From Symsagittifera roscoffensis (taxonomy: Eukaryota > Xenacoelomorpha > Acoela > Convolutidae), in contig NC_087066.1 of NCBI RefSeq assembly GCF_963678635.1, positions 40,199,223 to 40,263,222 of the forward strand: a DNA stretch of 64,000 nt, in the 5' to 3' direction. The notes beneath the pieces are model-generated. The model saw only the letters and a program-made list of their open reading frames with translations, was not told the DNA's origin and did no database searches. The number at the start of each line of letters is the position of its first letter. Position 1 is the stretch's first letter. Below, piece by piece: positions 13,701 to 21,249 of this stretch. A program made the translations under genes and the position numbers.

Positions 13701-16700
13701 AGGCGTCTTTGTCCTTCGGTTTCCGATTATAGATAAAGGTAAGGGTATAATTTTATGTAGGCCTCGTCCAATGGTATACCATCGACTGTTGGGCATAACT
13801 TTTGAAAATAGGTGCATTGGTTTTCCCTTGGGCCCTTTTTTCCGGTTCCGTAAGCCTGATTTGTTTTCCTTTTTCCGGAAGCCTGAGTCTCTGATTTGTG
13901 CTGGTGATGGATTGTGTTGCAATGTTTGGAGATTGGTACCGTCTTTTGGAATATTTTCTAGAAATAGTTGCTGGTCCACGTTTTTAATTTGGTTGGATGT
14001 TCAGCCGATGCCTTTGGCCAAAATGACGCGACGCCCAATGAATATTTTGTTCCTGCTGGGCTTTGTAATATCCACGGAAACTGTGTGATTATTCATGAGA
14101 CATAAACTAAAGATTCGAGTACGTATACATAATCAGACTTCCAAATAATATTTTATATAATTGCAAAGCGATTAAATAGAATCATATGGTGATCTTAAGT
14201 ATGGTTTGATATTTTAGTTTTTTTTATCATTCTAATGGATATCCTTTATATGTACGGATAACAATCAGTAACGGAGTTTTTTTTGGGTGCGGTTTTTACG
14301 CTTTTTCCCGCTCATTTTCAAAGGGTTGGTCTACCTATGAGAATGTTTTAAGACATTTACTTGTGGCCGACCGACTCTGAAATGTTTCTAGCGGCGCTTT
14401 TGGCTTCAATGTGCTAATTTTGTGGGAAAGGGGGGTCAAAAACGCGTTTTTAAAAAAATCAAAACTGAATTATGATAAATTTGACCGGTTTTTAATAATG
14501 GCCTGCTTTTAATAATTTGCCTGCGGAGAAAGTTTTCTCTTCACACTAAAAAAAGTCGTCAGATTGAAAATCCTAGATCCGCCCCTGGTCAAAACAAATG
14601 GATGTCGTAAAATAGTGCCATAGGGCCCGAGTTATGTGGAAGCAACCCCTGAAAATTTGCTTCACGCTCAGTTTTGACCAATAGCCAGCTTCTGATTGGT
14701 TGCTAAGCTGTTTTTAAATGTAAAATTTACGAAGATTTTGATTTAAATTTTCTACTAGTTTTAATAGAATTCGAAAATTCTTACGTTAGTATTATCATGG
14801 GGATCTATATTTATCGTACTTGTACCTGTTAATAGTGCCAACTTTAATAATTATTTTACTGGTTCCACTCGTGTTCTATTTACCCGTCCAGGCGGGTGAA
14901 AAACTGGGTTTGAGTATCTCTTTAACCCTCACATGTACTCTACCTCTCATGCTGTGTTCCAAATACATGAGTAACGGGGGCGATACAGTGCCTATGATTC
15001 TACAGGTGATGTATCATAGATTATACATGTCATACAGTATAATCCCATTACTACATTGGATCTTTTTACTATCTCCCCAACCTATAGTACATTGCTTCGA
15101 ATCCCAGACAATTCTTCCAGACAAAATCATTAAATAGAACCCCCTTTACTAATAAAGTTTTTTAATTTAATTTCGCTGTTTAAATCAGAGTTCCACCGCG
15201 CAGCGCAAACTCAAAAAAAAACACCATATCTACAAAACGCCACATCTTGAAGGCAAAATTACATCAGCGTTAAGAATTGCATAAAAACCGTGATTATTTG
15301 TGGCTATTTTGGTTATAAATATTAGTTTTCGGCTTGTTGGCGCACCACTTGTATGTATGACAGGTATACATAATGCTACATCACCTATACTTATTCTTCA
15401 GTACATCATGTCGGGTATGGTTCTAAGCAGTTTTTCAGTTATGAGCTCAGTTATTGTGGTTAATATTCATTACCGATCAGCCGACACGACCGAAATGTCC
15501 AACTGGATCAAATTCGTATTTGTCAAAACTTTGCCCAAATACTTATACATGGAGCGCCCTGCGACCAAAAACGACCGGAAAAAGAAAAAACTGCAGAAGT
15601 TTCTGGACAAACTCAGCATGCAAAACGGAACTACAGAGTTTGACTCAGACGGGGTTCCAATTTCTCGGAAATTTAATCCAGGGTTCATCACCCAATCGAC
15701 TGACATGTCAAGACATGCAACGACTGAAATCAACGACAGTCCAATTATGGGCACTAAAGCATCAATGACGTCATTGTCGATTAATAGTCAACTGACCAAT
15801 AGGAAAAGTCGACGTTTCGGAGCAGGCGCGGAGAACAACCAATCACATCTGCCGAATCAGGGATGGAATCTAGTTAACAATAAGGTCGATCGATTCTTTT
15901 TAGGGAGAGTAGGGGTCAACCTTTTTTTGTCGACCCTTTTTTAATAGTCGTCGACCAAATTGATTTCCGAGCGCTTCCAGAACACTATAAAAACCCTATT
16001 TTGACAAAAAGAAAATCAGGTCAAATGCCGTTTTTGGGCACCTTTTGGAAATTAAGAACAAAAATTTGCGTTTATTCGGCGCACGCTCCCGTTTAAAATT
16101 AGTATACATTGGCGCCGAAGGTGCCTCTAAAAAATTTTAGAGTTGGTCAGCCAAAAATGGATGTCATAAAATAATACCAAATGGGGGATCTTTTGATTAG
16201 TGAGGGGGTCGAATTCTGAGCGAAAAGATCGTCCGCTTCACCCCCTCCCCCTCCGCCTCCTCCCGCTAAGTCCTCCTCTGTTTGCAAAAATGTCAAAAGC
16301 GTTAGAATTTTTATTCAAAAACTGTTGGTGAAGATATTTTAGAGGTACATATTTTTTTCTTCTGGCACCCATAGGTATTCTAGGCACCTTTGCTATCATA
16401 CTTGTACCGTTGCCTCAAAATCAGGCTGCGCTCAAATGATACAATAAAATTGCTCATCGTGATCTGTATTCATCGCTTTGGGTTTTTTTGACATTTATTA
16501 AGTAGCTGGTAATGGTACAAACCATTCGAGCTGTTGTAAAATAAAACTGTTAAGACCAACATACGAGCTGCACAGCTCATCACGGCGAGCTGCTGTTATC
16601 CTCCTGCTTAAGAACTAAATGCATATTTTTAAGTTATTTTTCTGGGCAGGGTATTGTTGCCTCGCCCTCAAGCAACGAGCACGGATCATGGTGGGCCTCA

Positions 16701-17164
16701 TACATTCGACCTTTCGATTGAGAGGCGGAGACGTAACCACTTCATCACCGCTCCCCAAAAAATAAATGTAAAAAACATCAAATTTTTAGAATCCTGTTAA
16801 AGATTGTGCGGCTTCAAACTAATTTTTGTCGTTTTTTGAATTACTTTGATTGTTTTTTTTTAAATTTATAGCATGGTCTGAAACTGATAACTAGATTCTT
16901 CTGCAGAACCGAGTTCACAACAGCCAGCTGGACGTGATGGGAATATCACGTGACCTGCAGATTGCATACGGGTGCATTGAGTACATAGTGTACAATCTGA
17001 AGTCGAACGATGACTCACAGAAGGTGTCGGATGATTGGCAGTTCGTGGCAATGGTCGTCGACAGACTCTTCCTCATCATCTTCAGTGCCACTTGTTTAAT
17101 CCTCACTTTCACCTTATTCTTGGAGCCATTTGTAAACTACTACACAACAGCTGAATACATTTAA
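1512..17164 (+). CDS. nicotinic acetylcholine receptor subunit gene (partial, six 3' exons)
   Basis: Cys-loop ligand-gated ion channel subunit, a cell-surface membrane protein that assembles as a pentamer. Exons are 1512-1700, 5304-5433, 8844-8957, 14836-15005, 15402-15884 and 16907-17164, and all phases close. In order they encode: the inner part of the ligand-binding domain; a Cys-loop with exactly 13 residues between its cysteines (C-x13-C, containing FPFD); the pre-TM1 RKPLFY motif; TM1 ending in VFYLP; TM2 after GEK; TM3; a ~125-residue intracellular loop; TM4; and a short C-terminus. About 447 residues are present. The signal peptide and first ~90-100 residues are missing because they lie upstream. 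No vicinal Cys pair is seen in the C-loop region, where only a single cysteine occurs, so this is probably a non-alpha subunit. The pore lining is unusual (see findings). The family call is secure; the subunit class is not. Confidence 0.93.
2251..3490 (+). mobile_element. Hairpin-ended element, subfamily A, interrupted by a nested element
   Basis: The left part (2251-2467) begins ACAAGACGGCTCGTATCAGG, whose CAGGGCGAAGCCCTG core is a perfect short hairpin. The right part (3180-3490) ends with a second hairpin around TATCGTATCGAAAGTCGGAA. The same sequence, uninterrupted, is at 24023-24550 (+) and in reverse at 25157-25690. The 712-bp gap at 2468-3179 is a nested insertion. No coding capacity. 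Confidence 0.75.
2468..3179. mobile_element. TIR element nested in a subfamily A repeat
   Basis: Its two ends are inverted repeats of ~55 bp. The left end has repeated GACATTTGTGTCC-like units and then AACAGTCC; the right end carries the reverse complement, GGACTGTTTTGTC, followed by GGACACAAATGTC units. It interrupts a repeat whose uninterrupted sequence is known from other copies. The bases TTCC(C) occur at both junctions, consistent with a 4-5 bp target duplication. No transposase is seen inside. Confidence 0.65.
3490..3963 (+). mobile_element. Hairpin-ended element, subfamily B, joined head-to-tail to the A copy
   Basis: It starts at the exact end of the A element (GTCGGAAC then AACAAGACTGCTCG). 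The first ~55 bp are nearly the same as subfamily A, but the interior differs: a GAGTCGTATAAAATTAATACGACC palindrome and a GATCGGCGAAAATTGACTGAA segment. It ends TCATCGAAAGTCGAACAA. Other B copies are at 23548-24015 (+) and 17440-17915 (-). Confidence 0.7.
3964..4432. repeat. Inverted fragments of the hairpin-ended family
   Basis: 3970-4045 resembles the family interior (GGCAATCTTCCAACCCCCAT, CACAGGTGAAA). 4150-4235 carries the same motifs in the opposite orientation (CACCTGTGAA, GGTTCTGGAGTTTGAAAAATG). This suggests an inverted pair of partial copies. The remainder is AT-rich with no gene. Confidence 0.45.
4433..4740 (+). mobile_element. hAT-type non-autonomous element, copy 2 (degraded)
   Basis: Internal landmarks of the family are present in order: a poly-G/CGCCCCC start, CGCGCCTCCGGCGCCAAT, ACGCAATTTTTTGGTCAA, AACAGGGTCC and GAGCTCGGAATATCAATTTG. 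Both termini are eroded. Confidence 0.65.
5019..5226 (-). mobile_element. tRNA-derived SINE, copy 1
   Basis: Read on the minus strand, it starts with a tRNA-like head. GTGGTGAAGTGGTTACGTCTCC resembles an A box, and GGATGTTCGAGGCCC resembles a B box ~30 bp downstream. A body follows with TGCTTGAGGGTGAAGCAAC and GAGCTGTTCAGCTCGTATG. A second copy at 16551-16756 shares the whole unit with ~85-90% similarity by eye. It lies just upstream of the receptor exon at 5304. Confidence 0.7.
5304..5433 (+). CDS. nAChR exon: second Cys of the Cys-loop to pre-C-loop
   Basis: The acceptor is CGTTTCAG before CAGTGTGAG. It supplies the second Cys-loop cysteine followed by FGSFTYDS (family FGSWTYDG) and ends around SSEWKIN (family G-E-W). 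No GT donor fits the end: the frame meets TAG at 5437-5439, and the sequence there is ACCGAAGCTAGTG. A GC donor after 5433 pairs in phase with the acceptor at 8843; a CT donor after 5434 would pair with an acceptor at 8838. GC-AG is the likelier reading. Confidence 0.85.
5440..8140. other. Receptor intron, largely without recognisable features
   Basis: AT-rich with many short chance reading frames. Apart from the tandem repeat at 7151-7255, I see no repeat-family match and no exon-like segment. Confidence 0.5.
7151..7255. repeat. Short tandem repeat, ~41-bp unit
   Basis: The unit GATTGAATGATTTTATTCGA followed by TTTGAATGATAAAAT recurs about two and a half times with one or two changes. Each unit contains ATTTTAT...ATAAAAT and can fold on itself. 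Confidence 0.75.
8146..8693 (-). mobile_element. Hairpin-ended element, subfamily A, full-length reverse copy
   Basis: It runs from TTGTTGTTCCGACTTTC, with the following hairpin around the CGAAAGT arm, to GGCAGTCGGAACTTTCAGCG and GATACGAGCAGTTTTGTT. It contains the family's CACCTG-like, GTTATGGGGGTTTAAA and GTGTGGGGGGATG blocks. Located in the receptor intron before the RKPLFY exon. Confidence 0.75.
8844..8957 (+). CDS. nAChR exon: C-loop region to pre-TM1
   Basis: Encodes a PCRESS segment and then FTFHVTRKPLFY, the hallmark before TM1 in nAChR subunits. The donor is CTCATAG|gtacaag and is in phase with the exon at 14836. The acceptor is AATAG at 8843, or CCAG at 8838 (see the exon at 5304). 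Only one Cys is present where alpha subunits have a pair. Confidence 0.85.
9168..9212. repeat. Tandem 22-bp duplication
   Basis: CCCACGGAAATTGTGT occurs twice in a row. A similar CCACGGAAACTGTGTGATTA lies at 14071-14090, on the other side of the decayed Gypsy element, so it may be a remnant of that element's terminal repeat. Confidence 0.45.
9408..9760 (+). mobile_element. hAT-type non-autonomous element, copy 3
   Basis: Begins CAGGGGCGAATTTAGGGGG; contains GGGATTCGACCCCTGCCGA, GGCGCCTTCGGCGCCAATAT, GGGAGCGCGCGCC and AGACAATTTGGACGACCT. The left terminus is intact, the right one is lost. Confidence 0.75.
10598..11236. mobile_element. Short TIR element with poly-C / poly-G arms
   Basis: The left end is CGGATCAATTGAGCAATCTC followed by a C-run. 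The right end is a G-run followed by the exact reverse complement, GAGATTGCTCAATTGATCCG. Inside each end is a further copy of the form ATTGAGCTATCT plus a C-run (10640-10670 and 11153-11182). The interior has no coding capacity. Confidence 0.6.
13293..13740. repeat. Large inverted duplication (~180-bp arms) with direct-repeat spacer
   Basis: The left arm 13331-13511 and right arm 13560-13740 are reverse complements with about eight differences by eye. The ~48-bp spacer contains a 39-bp block (TAGAGCAGTTTCATTGCGGA onward) that also stands directly before the left arm at 13293-13331. The order is therefore block, arm, block, inverted arm. It lies inside the gag/protease part of the dead Gypsy element and would form a long hairpin in single strands or RNA. 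Confidence 0.9.
14279..14586 (+). mobile_element. hAT-type non-autonomous element, copy 4
   Basis: The right terminus is intact (AATCCTAGATCCGCCCCTG). Internal GGCCGACCGACTCTGAAAT and TTGCCTGCGG match the family. The left end is degraded. Confidence 0.6.
14836..15005 (+). CDS. nAChR exon: TM1-TM2
   Basis: The acceptor is GTTAATAG and the donor CTACAG|gtgatg. It completes the split valine codon from 8957. TM1 is hydrophobic and ends VFYLP; then come QAGEK and TM2 (LGLSISLTLTCTLPLMLC), followed by SKYMSNGGDTVP. The GEK intermediate ring and 9' Leu are present; 2' is Gly, 14' is Pro and 20' is Lys, all atypical. Confidence 0.92.
15402..15884 (+). CDS. nAChR exon: TM3 and intracellular loop
   Basis: 161 codons in phase 0. 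The acceptor is the strong TTATTCTTCAG before TACATC. TM3 ends in VIVVNIHYRS (family VLNVHHRSP), then MSNWIKFVFVKTLPKYLYMERP, the conserved start of the large cytoplasmic loop. A polar, Ser/Thr/Lys-rich linker follows. The donor AAG|gtcgat coincides with the edge of the adjoining hAT-type repeat. Confidence 0.9.
15885..16280 (-). mobile_element. hAT-type non-autonomous element, copy 5, abutting an exon
   Basis: Reverse copy: GTCGACCAAATTGATTTCCG, GGCGCACGCTCCC, ATTGGCGCCGAAGGTGCC, and pyrimidine-rich CCCCCTCCCCCTCCGCC near the end. Its first bases provide the splice donor of the preceding receptor exon. Confidence 0.75.
16551..16756 (-). mobile_element. tRNA-derived SINE, copy 2
   Basis: Same unit and orientation as 5019-5226: A-box-like GTGATGAAGTGGTTACGTCT, B-box-like AATGTATGAGGCCC (one change weakens it), then TTGAGGGCGAGGCAAC. 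Both copies sit a short distance upstream of a receptor exon. Confidence 0.7.
16907..17164 (+). CDS. nAChR exon: pre-TM4 helix, TM4 and stop
   Basis: 86 codons including TAA at 17162-17164. The acceptor is ATTCTTCTGCAG. Contains the amphipathic membrane-proximal helix (IAYGCIEYIVYNLK, DDWQFVAMVVDRLFL), the hallmark before TM4, and then the hydrophobic TM4 (IIFSATCLILTFTLFLEP). Ends in a short YYTTAEYI tail. Confidence 0.93.
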   Translation, partial: NRVHNSQLDVMGISRDLQIAYGCIEYIVYNLKSNDDSQKVSDDWQFVAMVVDRLFLIIFSATCLILTFTLFLEPFVNYYTTAEYI

Positions 17165-17273
17165 AAAACTACATTCGTTTCAACCTAATATTTTCAAGAA
17201 AAAGTAACAAAAAAACTGGCAGAAGATTGTTATCTTTTGAAGCAACTCTGGGCAAGTTGATGGTTTTGGTGGT

Positions 17274-17279
17274 AATAAA
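17274..17279 (+). terminator. Polyadenylation signal AATAAA for the receptor gene
   Basis: AATAAA 110 bp after the stop codon; first canonical signal downstream. Confidence 0.6.
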
Positions 17280-17439
17280 AATTAATTGTTTCTCTGCATT
17301 TCCTACAAGTTGAAATATTTGTTGTAGTTATCATCGAAATTCAATCAGTGAATGTCAAGAACGTTTTTTTTTTCAAACTCATTGACATTTTGCCATATAT
17401 ATGAGCATGAAGTCTGATAAAGCATTCTACGCGTATAAT

Positions 17440-17915
17440 GTTGTTCCGACTTTTGAAGAAAACGGAATATGTATGCTTGGGATGGCTTTTTGTTCAGTCA
17501 GTTTTCGGCGATCGAAATAGTTTTCATAGAAAACTTTTATTCCCCATCATTGAAGAAATCGACTCCCTGAAATCAAATTTACAAAGATATTTTTCGATGT
17601 TTTTTTGCAAAGCTCTTTTTGCAAGCTCTGGACCATTTCAAACGCGCTTTGAAGATTTCATTTATACTGCTGAAAGCGTAACACGCATTTCATATCTGGG
17701 GTCAATTATCCTGCACCGCAAAATCGTTCCAAATCAAATTGAGGCTAGCTAATTGGTCGTATTAATTTCGTACAACTCAAGTTTTCAAAATAGATTTTTG
17801 ATATTGACCAAAATTCATAGTTCTTTAAAATTTTCTTCTCCCAAGAACTATTTGACATCAATTAAGGGGCAACTGGAATTTCAAGGCTGGGCCTTTCATA
17901 CGAGCAGTCTTGTTG
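17440..17915 (-). mobile_element. Hairpin-ended element, subfamily B, reverse copy
   Basis: TTGTTCCGACTTTTGAAGAA at the left and TCATACGAGCAGTCTTGTTG at the right. The interior has the B landmarks TTCAGTCAGTTTTCGGCGAT and a GGTCGTATTAATTTCGTACA palindrome. Any reading frame across it is spurious. Confidence 0.7.
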
Positions 17916-18434
17916 TTGTTTAAGTTTGTTGGTTTAAATGCAAATGTTTCCTTGTGTTTACTAATAGTAAAATTTTTTTTTAAAGTAATCAAATAACCGC
18001 TTGATTCGAAGTAATCCAACCAATAATTCAAAGCTTTATTCGAGTGCTTTGAAAAAAGTAAATTACAGCTTTAAATTGAATAAGTTTTTAAAAGTTTTTA
18101 AAGTCCTGAGTGTTTTGGCTGTCCATAAAATGTTTTCATAGAGTTTTCGGTTAATGAAATATGAACAAAATATGAGCTGTAAGCTGCATATAAGGAATCG
18201 TGTTTATAAAATCAAACACAATCAATTAGCCTGCCTCAATTGAATTCGAAACGTATCGCATTGCTTTCAAAGTATCACAGTGCATTAATCACGTTAATCT
18301 ATTAAAGAGTGTTTCACAGCAAAATAATTGTCACGAAACTCTAGTCGTGAGCGCGACCCTTCTGGAATCACCAAGATGCATCGATGCATCGCGTGAAATA
18401 CTTTCGAGAATTGGTCTGAATAGAAAACACTTCC
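17916..18434. other. Intergenic, nothing recognised
   Basis: AT-rich, no exon or repeat match seen. Confidence 0.4.
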
Positions 18435-18560
18435 GAGCATATACGTTCTTTTTTTTCGAAAGCTGGAACAACAAGACTCCTTGGATATCAGGGCAAAGGC
18501 GTGAATGATCCGCCCAGACTGCACTTCAATTGGTCACAAATAGTTTTTGAAAACTGAAAT
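18435..18560 (+). repeat. Fragment of a hairpin-ended element junction
   Basis: Contains TTCGAAAGCTGGAACAACAA followed by a diverged GACTCCTTGGATATCAGGGC, i.e. the right end of one copy joined to the left end of the next, as at 3490. Confidence 0.6.
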
Positions 18561-18877
18561 ATTAACTGCATATGGAAATAAAACACCAATTAGCTTGTCT
18601 CAGTTAGGAATAATTTTGTAACGCTGGATAATTGGTATTAATAGAACTGTTTTATTTAGACTCAGTTCACTCAGACTGAAGAGTAAGGTGTTGTGCGCGA
18701 GTCCTCCGTGAACACGGAGGTGTATGGATCGTTCCCAACCATGCAGCAAATTTTCGCCTGTCGGAACAAAAATCTACCAAGATGTAGAGGATTTGAAATG
18801 CTTAGGCTTCTATATACTATAAATGATACAACTTGGAAGTTTCAAGACAAAAAAATACTTGCTTGAAGTAAGGTTTT

Positions 18878-19413
18878 TATTCCAGGTTTCGAAGAAAGTG
18901 ACAGTGTATTTGTGATCGGGTTTTTTCTCTAGACATTTTTCGACTATTGAAAGAAAAATTTTTGTTGCATTTTTTTAAATTCAACTGAATAACATTGTTG
19001 ACATAAGCTCAAAATCTAGAAAGTAATTCATCTGTGATTTTTTTGTAAAATTTTGAAGGTTTACATAATGGCAATTTCGGCATTTCGTGATAATTAACGC
19101 GCAACCTATTTCATGCTGTTAACGCGCCTTAGTTGAGATTTAATCCGTCTTAGAAATCGTATCAATTTAAATAGAAGCGTGTTTTTTGGTCTGTGTAATA
19201 CTTTGTTTTATGCTAATTAGATCATTTTGTACTTAAGATAACGCGAGGGTGTATAGTTTTCAAAAATTCAAAAAATAACATTAAAATTCGTATGCATTTT
19301 TCTCTTGAAAAAATTGTCAATGTTTTAATCAAAACACTACATCATCGACTTGAAAAAGCAGTCGGAAAATTCGGGACTTCGCGTTGATACGAGCAGTCTT
19401 GTTTGAAGTCTGC
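18878..19413 (-). mobile_element. Hairpin-ended element, subfamily A, reverse copy
   Basis: From TTCCAGGTTTCGAAGAAAGT through GATCGGGTTTTTTCTCTAGA to AGCAGTCGGAAAATTCGGGA and GATACGAGCAGTCTTGTTT. More diverged than the 8146 and 25157 copies. Confidence 0.65.
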
Positions 19414-21111
19414 TTGCATTTTAGCTCTTCTTGAAATGTCTCAAAGATAAGATGTTTATGTGCCCTTTGTGTATCAAACGCCTACTTTTTTGTAAATTGA
19501 ATTGTCGTGTCCTGTTTTTTGCAGAGCGTTTTTGAGCAAACTTGTAGCTCTATTATTTAACATCGATTGCCGATTGATATTAAGTAATTTTTAAATATGG
19601 AAGTTGTAACTTCAAGAAAAAATATCCTTTGAGCTGTTCAACGTTTATGCGAAATTGTCCATTGTTAAAATTTTGTATGCAGGTTGAATATGGGTTTAAG
19701 ACTGAAAAAGTCGCACCAAATATCAGCACAACAATTTGGATTATAGGCTTACTATTATGCTTATAGTATCAAATTAGCTGGTTTCAATGCTCAATATGAC
19801 GTAACTTAGATGGAATAAAACATACAATTATTAATGTTAAAGTATTGGGTGCCAAATATCACATGCTTCAATTTGTTGGAATTTTGAGCTAAATTTTACA
19901 AATATTTGAGGCAGCAAATGACACTGGCATCTTATACTAATCCAATTCCGACATTAATTTCAAAATTTCGACAAATTTTGAAATTCTGACGTAAATTCCA
20001 CTTCAAATGAGTTTTTCCAGCTTACCTAATTCTTGATTAATTAATCTGACACGATCGAGCTGCATTAATTTTATTGTAATCAACTCGAATTGAAAATCAC
20101 AATTCAAAATTCAATTTTGATTTTATGAGGGGAAAGCAAAAACGTTGGGAAAATTTTGAAAATCTTTTGTTTGACGTTGCAAGTAATGATTTAAGCTTTC
20201 GAAAGGGATAGGGGGAGGATGTTAACTTGGTTCTAAGTTGGGAATTTTCAGCCAATCAGAATCGAGCATTGTACATGCAGCCCTTAACAAATTTTATTTA
20301 AATTCAGCGCTGGGGTGGAGGATCTTAACTTGGTCAATTTGCGGGGGGCTTTGTTGAATAAAAAAAATTAAACTTCGGCACTGTTGACTATTTTTTTTCG
20401 AAACTCTTGCACTTAGGCGCTGTTGTACTGCCCCAATTGTAGACCGCACTGCGTAGAAAAGTCAGCCAAATATATTTAAAGAATAAATTATAATAAATTG
20501 GACAAACTATGAGGATTAGTTATGTTTATCTAGCATTAAGCAATTCAACCTTTTGAATGATGAATTTGACAAATTTGGCTTGATCTAAAGGTTGAATATT
20601 CTTGACCTCAATTCGCAACCAGTGGCCTTGCCTTTTTTCAGGTGACTAACAAATTCAATGTCAAATCTGACAACTATTTGAACATGTCATTTTCGCTATT
20701 TATTTACTAAAATAAAATGGTTACAGATAGGTCAACAAACAATCTAACAATTAAGCAAACCATGTCATACATTACGTCTTATTAAAATTTAGTGATCAAA
20801 TATTTGACCAACGAAGCAACTGAAAGTTTCGAATTTTGAAACGTAATTCCATTTTTTTTTGACAAAACTACTTTTACATTTTTTGTTTTTCTTGTGTTGC
20901 TTTTAGAACTTTTCAATGGATACGAAGTTTGGCTGAAGTAATAGTAATCAAAACTAAGTTATCCAAAGATTGCATTGATTATTCAATCATCAAAAGAAAT
21001 CAAGTTATCAGAAAAGTTGTTTAGGTCATTTAAAATTGGCTAAGCGAGAAAAAAAATTATCCCGCTTTGAATTCTGTGCGCAAATCGGAGAGAGAAAATT
21101 CGCTAACAAGT
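19414..21111. other. Intergenic region upstream of the lipocalin gene
   Basis: AT-rich. No repeat or exon recognised; the lipocalin promoter should lie near the right end, but I see no motif strong enough to call. Confidence 0.4.
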
Positions 21112-21249
21112 ATGTCACGTTTTGTTCACGTGACCTTGATTCTGGCTACTGTTTTGTTCGGAGTCTGCCTGGGAGTAAGGAAAGGGAGCTGTCCCAAGGT
21201 CAAACCCATCACCTTCGACCCAAATGATCTAGGGGGAACCTGGTATGAG
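21112..21249 (+). CDS. Lipocalin exon 1: signal peptide and GTWYE
   Basis: 46 codons; donor GAG|gtaatt, phase 0. Signal peptide of ~20 residues, then GSCPKVKPITFDPNDLGGTW, matching the N-terminal Cys-Pro and the first lipocalin signature. Confidence 0.88.

Larger units (their letters stand above)
9830..14090 (-). pseudogene. Decayed Ty3/Gypsy retroelement, minus strand
   Basis: Read on the minus strand, several Gypsy landmarks appear in the expected order. A gag-like Lys/Arg-rich segment lies at ~14090-13700. A Cys-containing segment lies at 13262-12969. The RT thumb-side motif (KCEFGNKNLEWIGFVIDENG) is at ~12910-12840. RNase H pieces include LITDNQVLLGAL and, in another frame, MGLIDYISQHS at ~12340-12160. 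C-terminal polar sequence continues to ~9830. Frames are broken throughout, so it is dead. It is interrupted by the element at 10598-11236 and contains the inverted duplication at 13331-13740. It is related to the + strand Gypsy at 42.4 kb, which has a matching GFANYLSRH motif. Confidence 0.65.

Noticed and set aside
13648-14088. 146-codon + strand frame rich in Phe, Arg and Pro
   Set aside because: It starts in one arm of the inverted duplication and is antisense to a gag-like frame of the dead Gypsy element; composition looks like a shadow frame.
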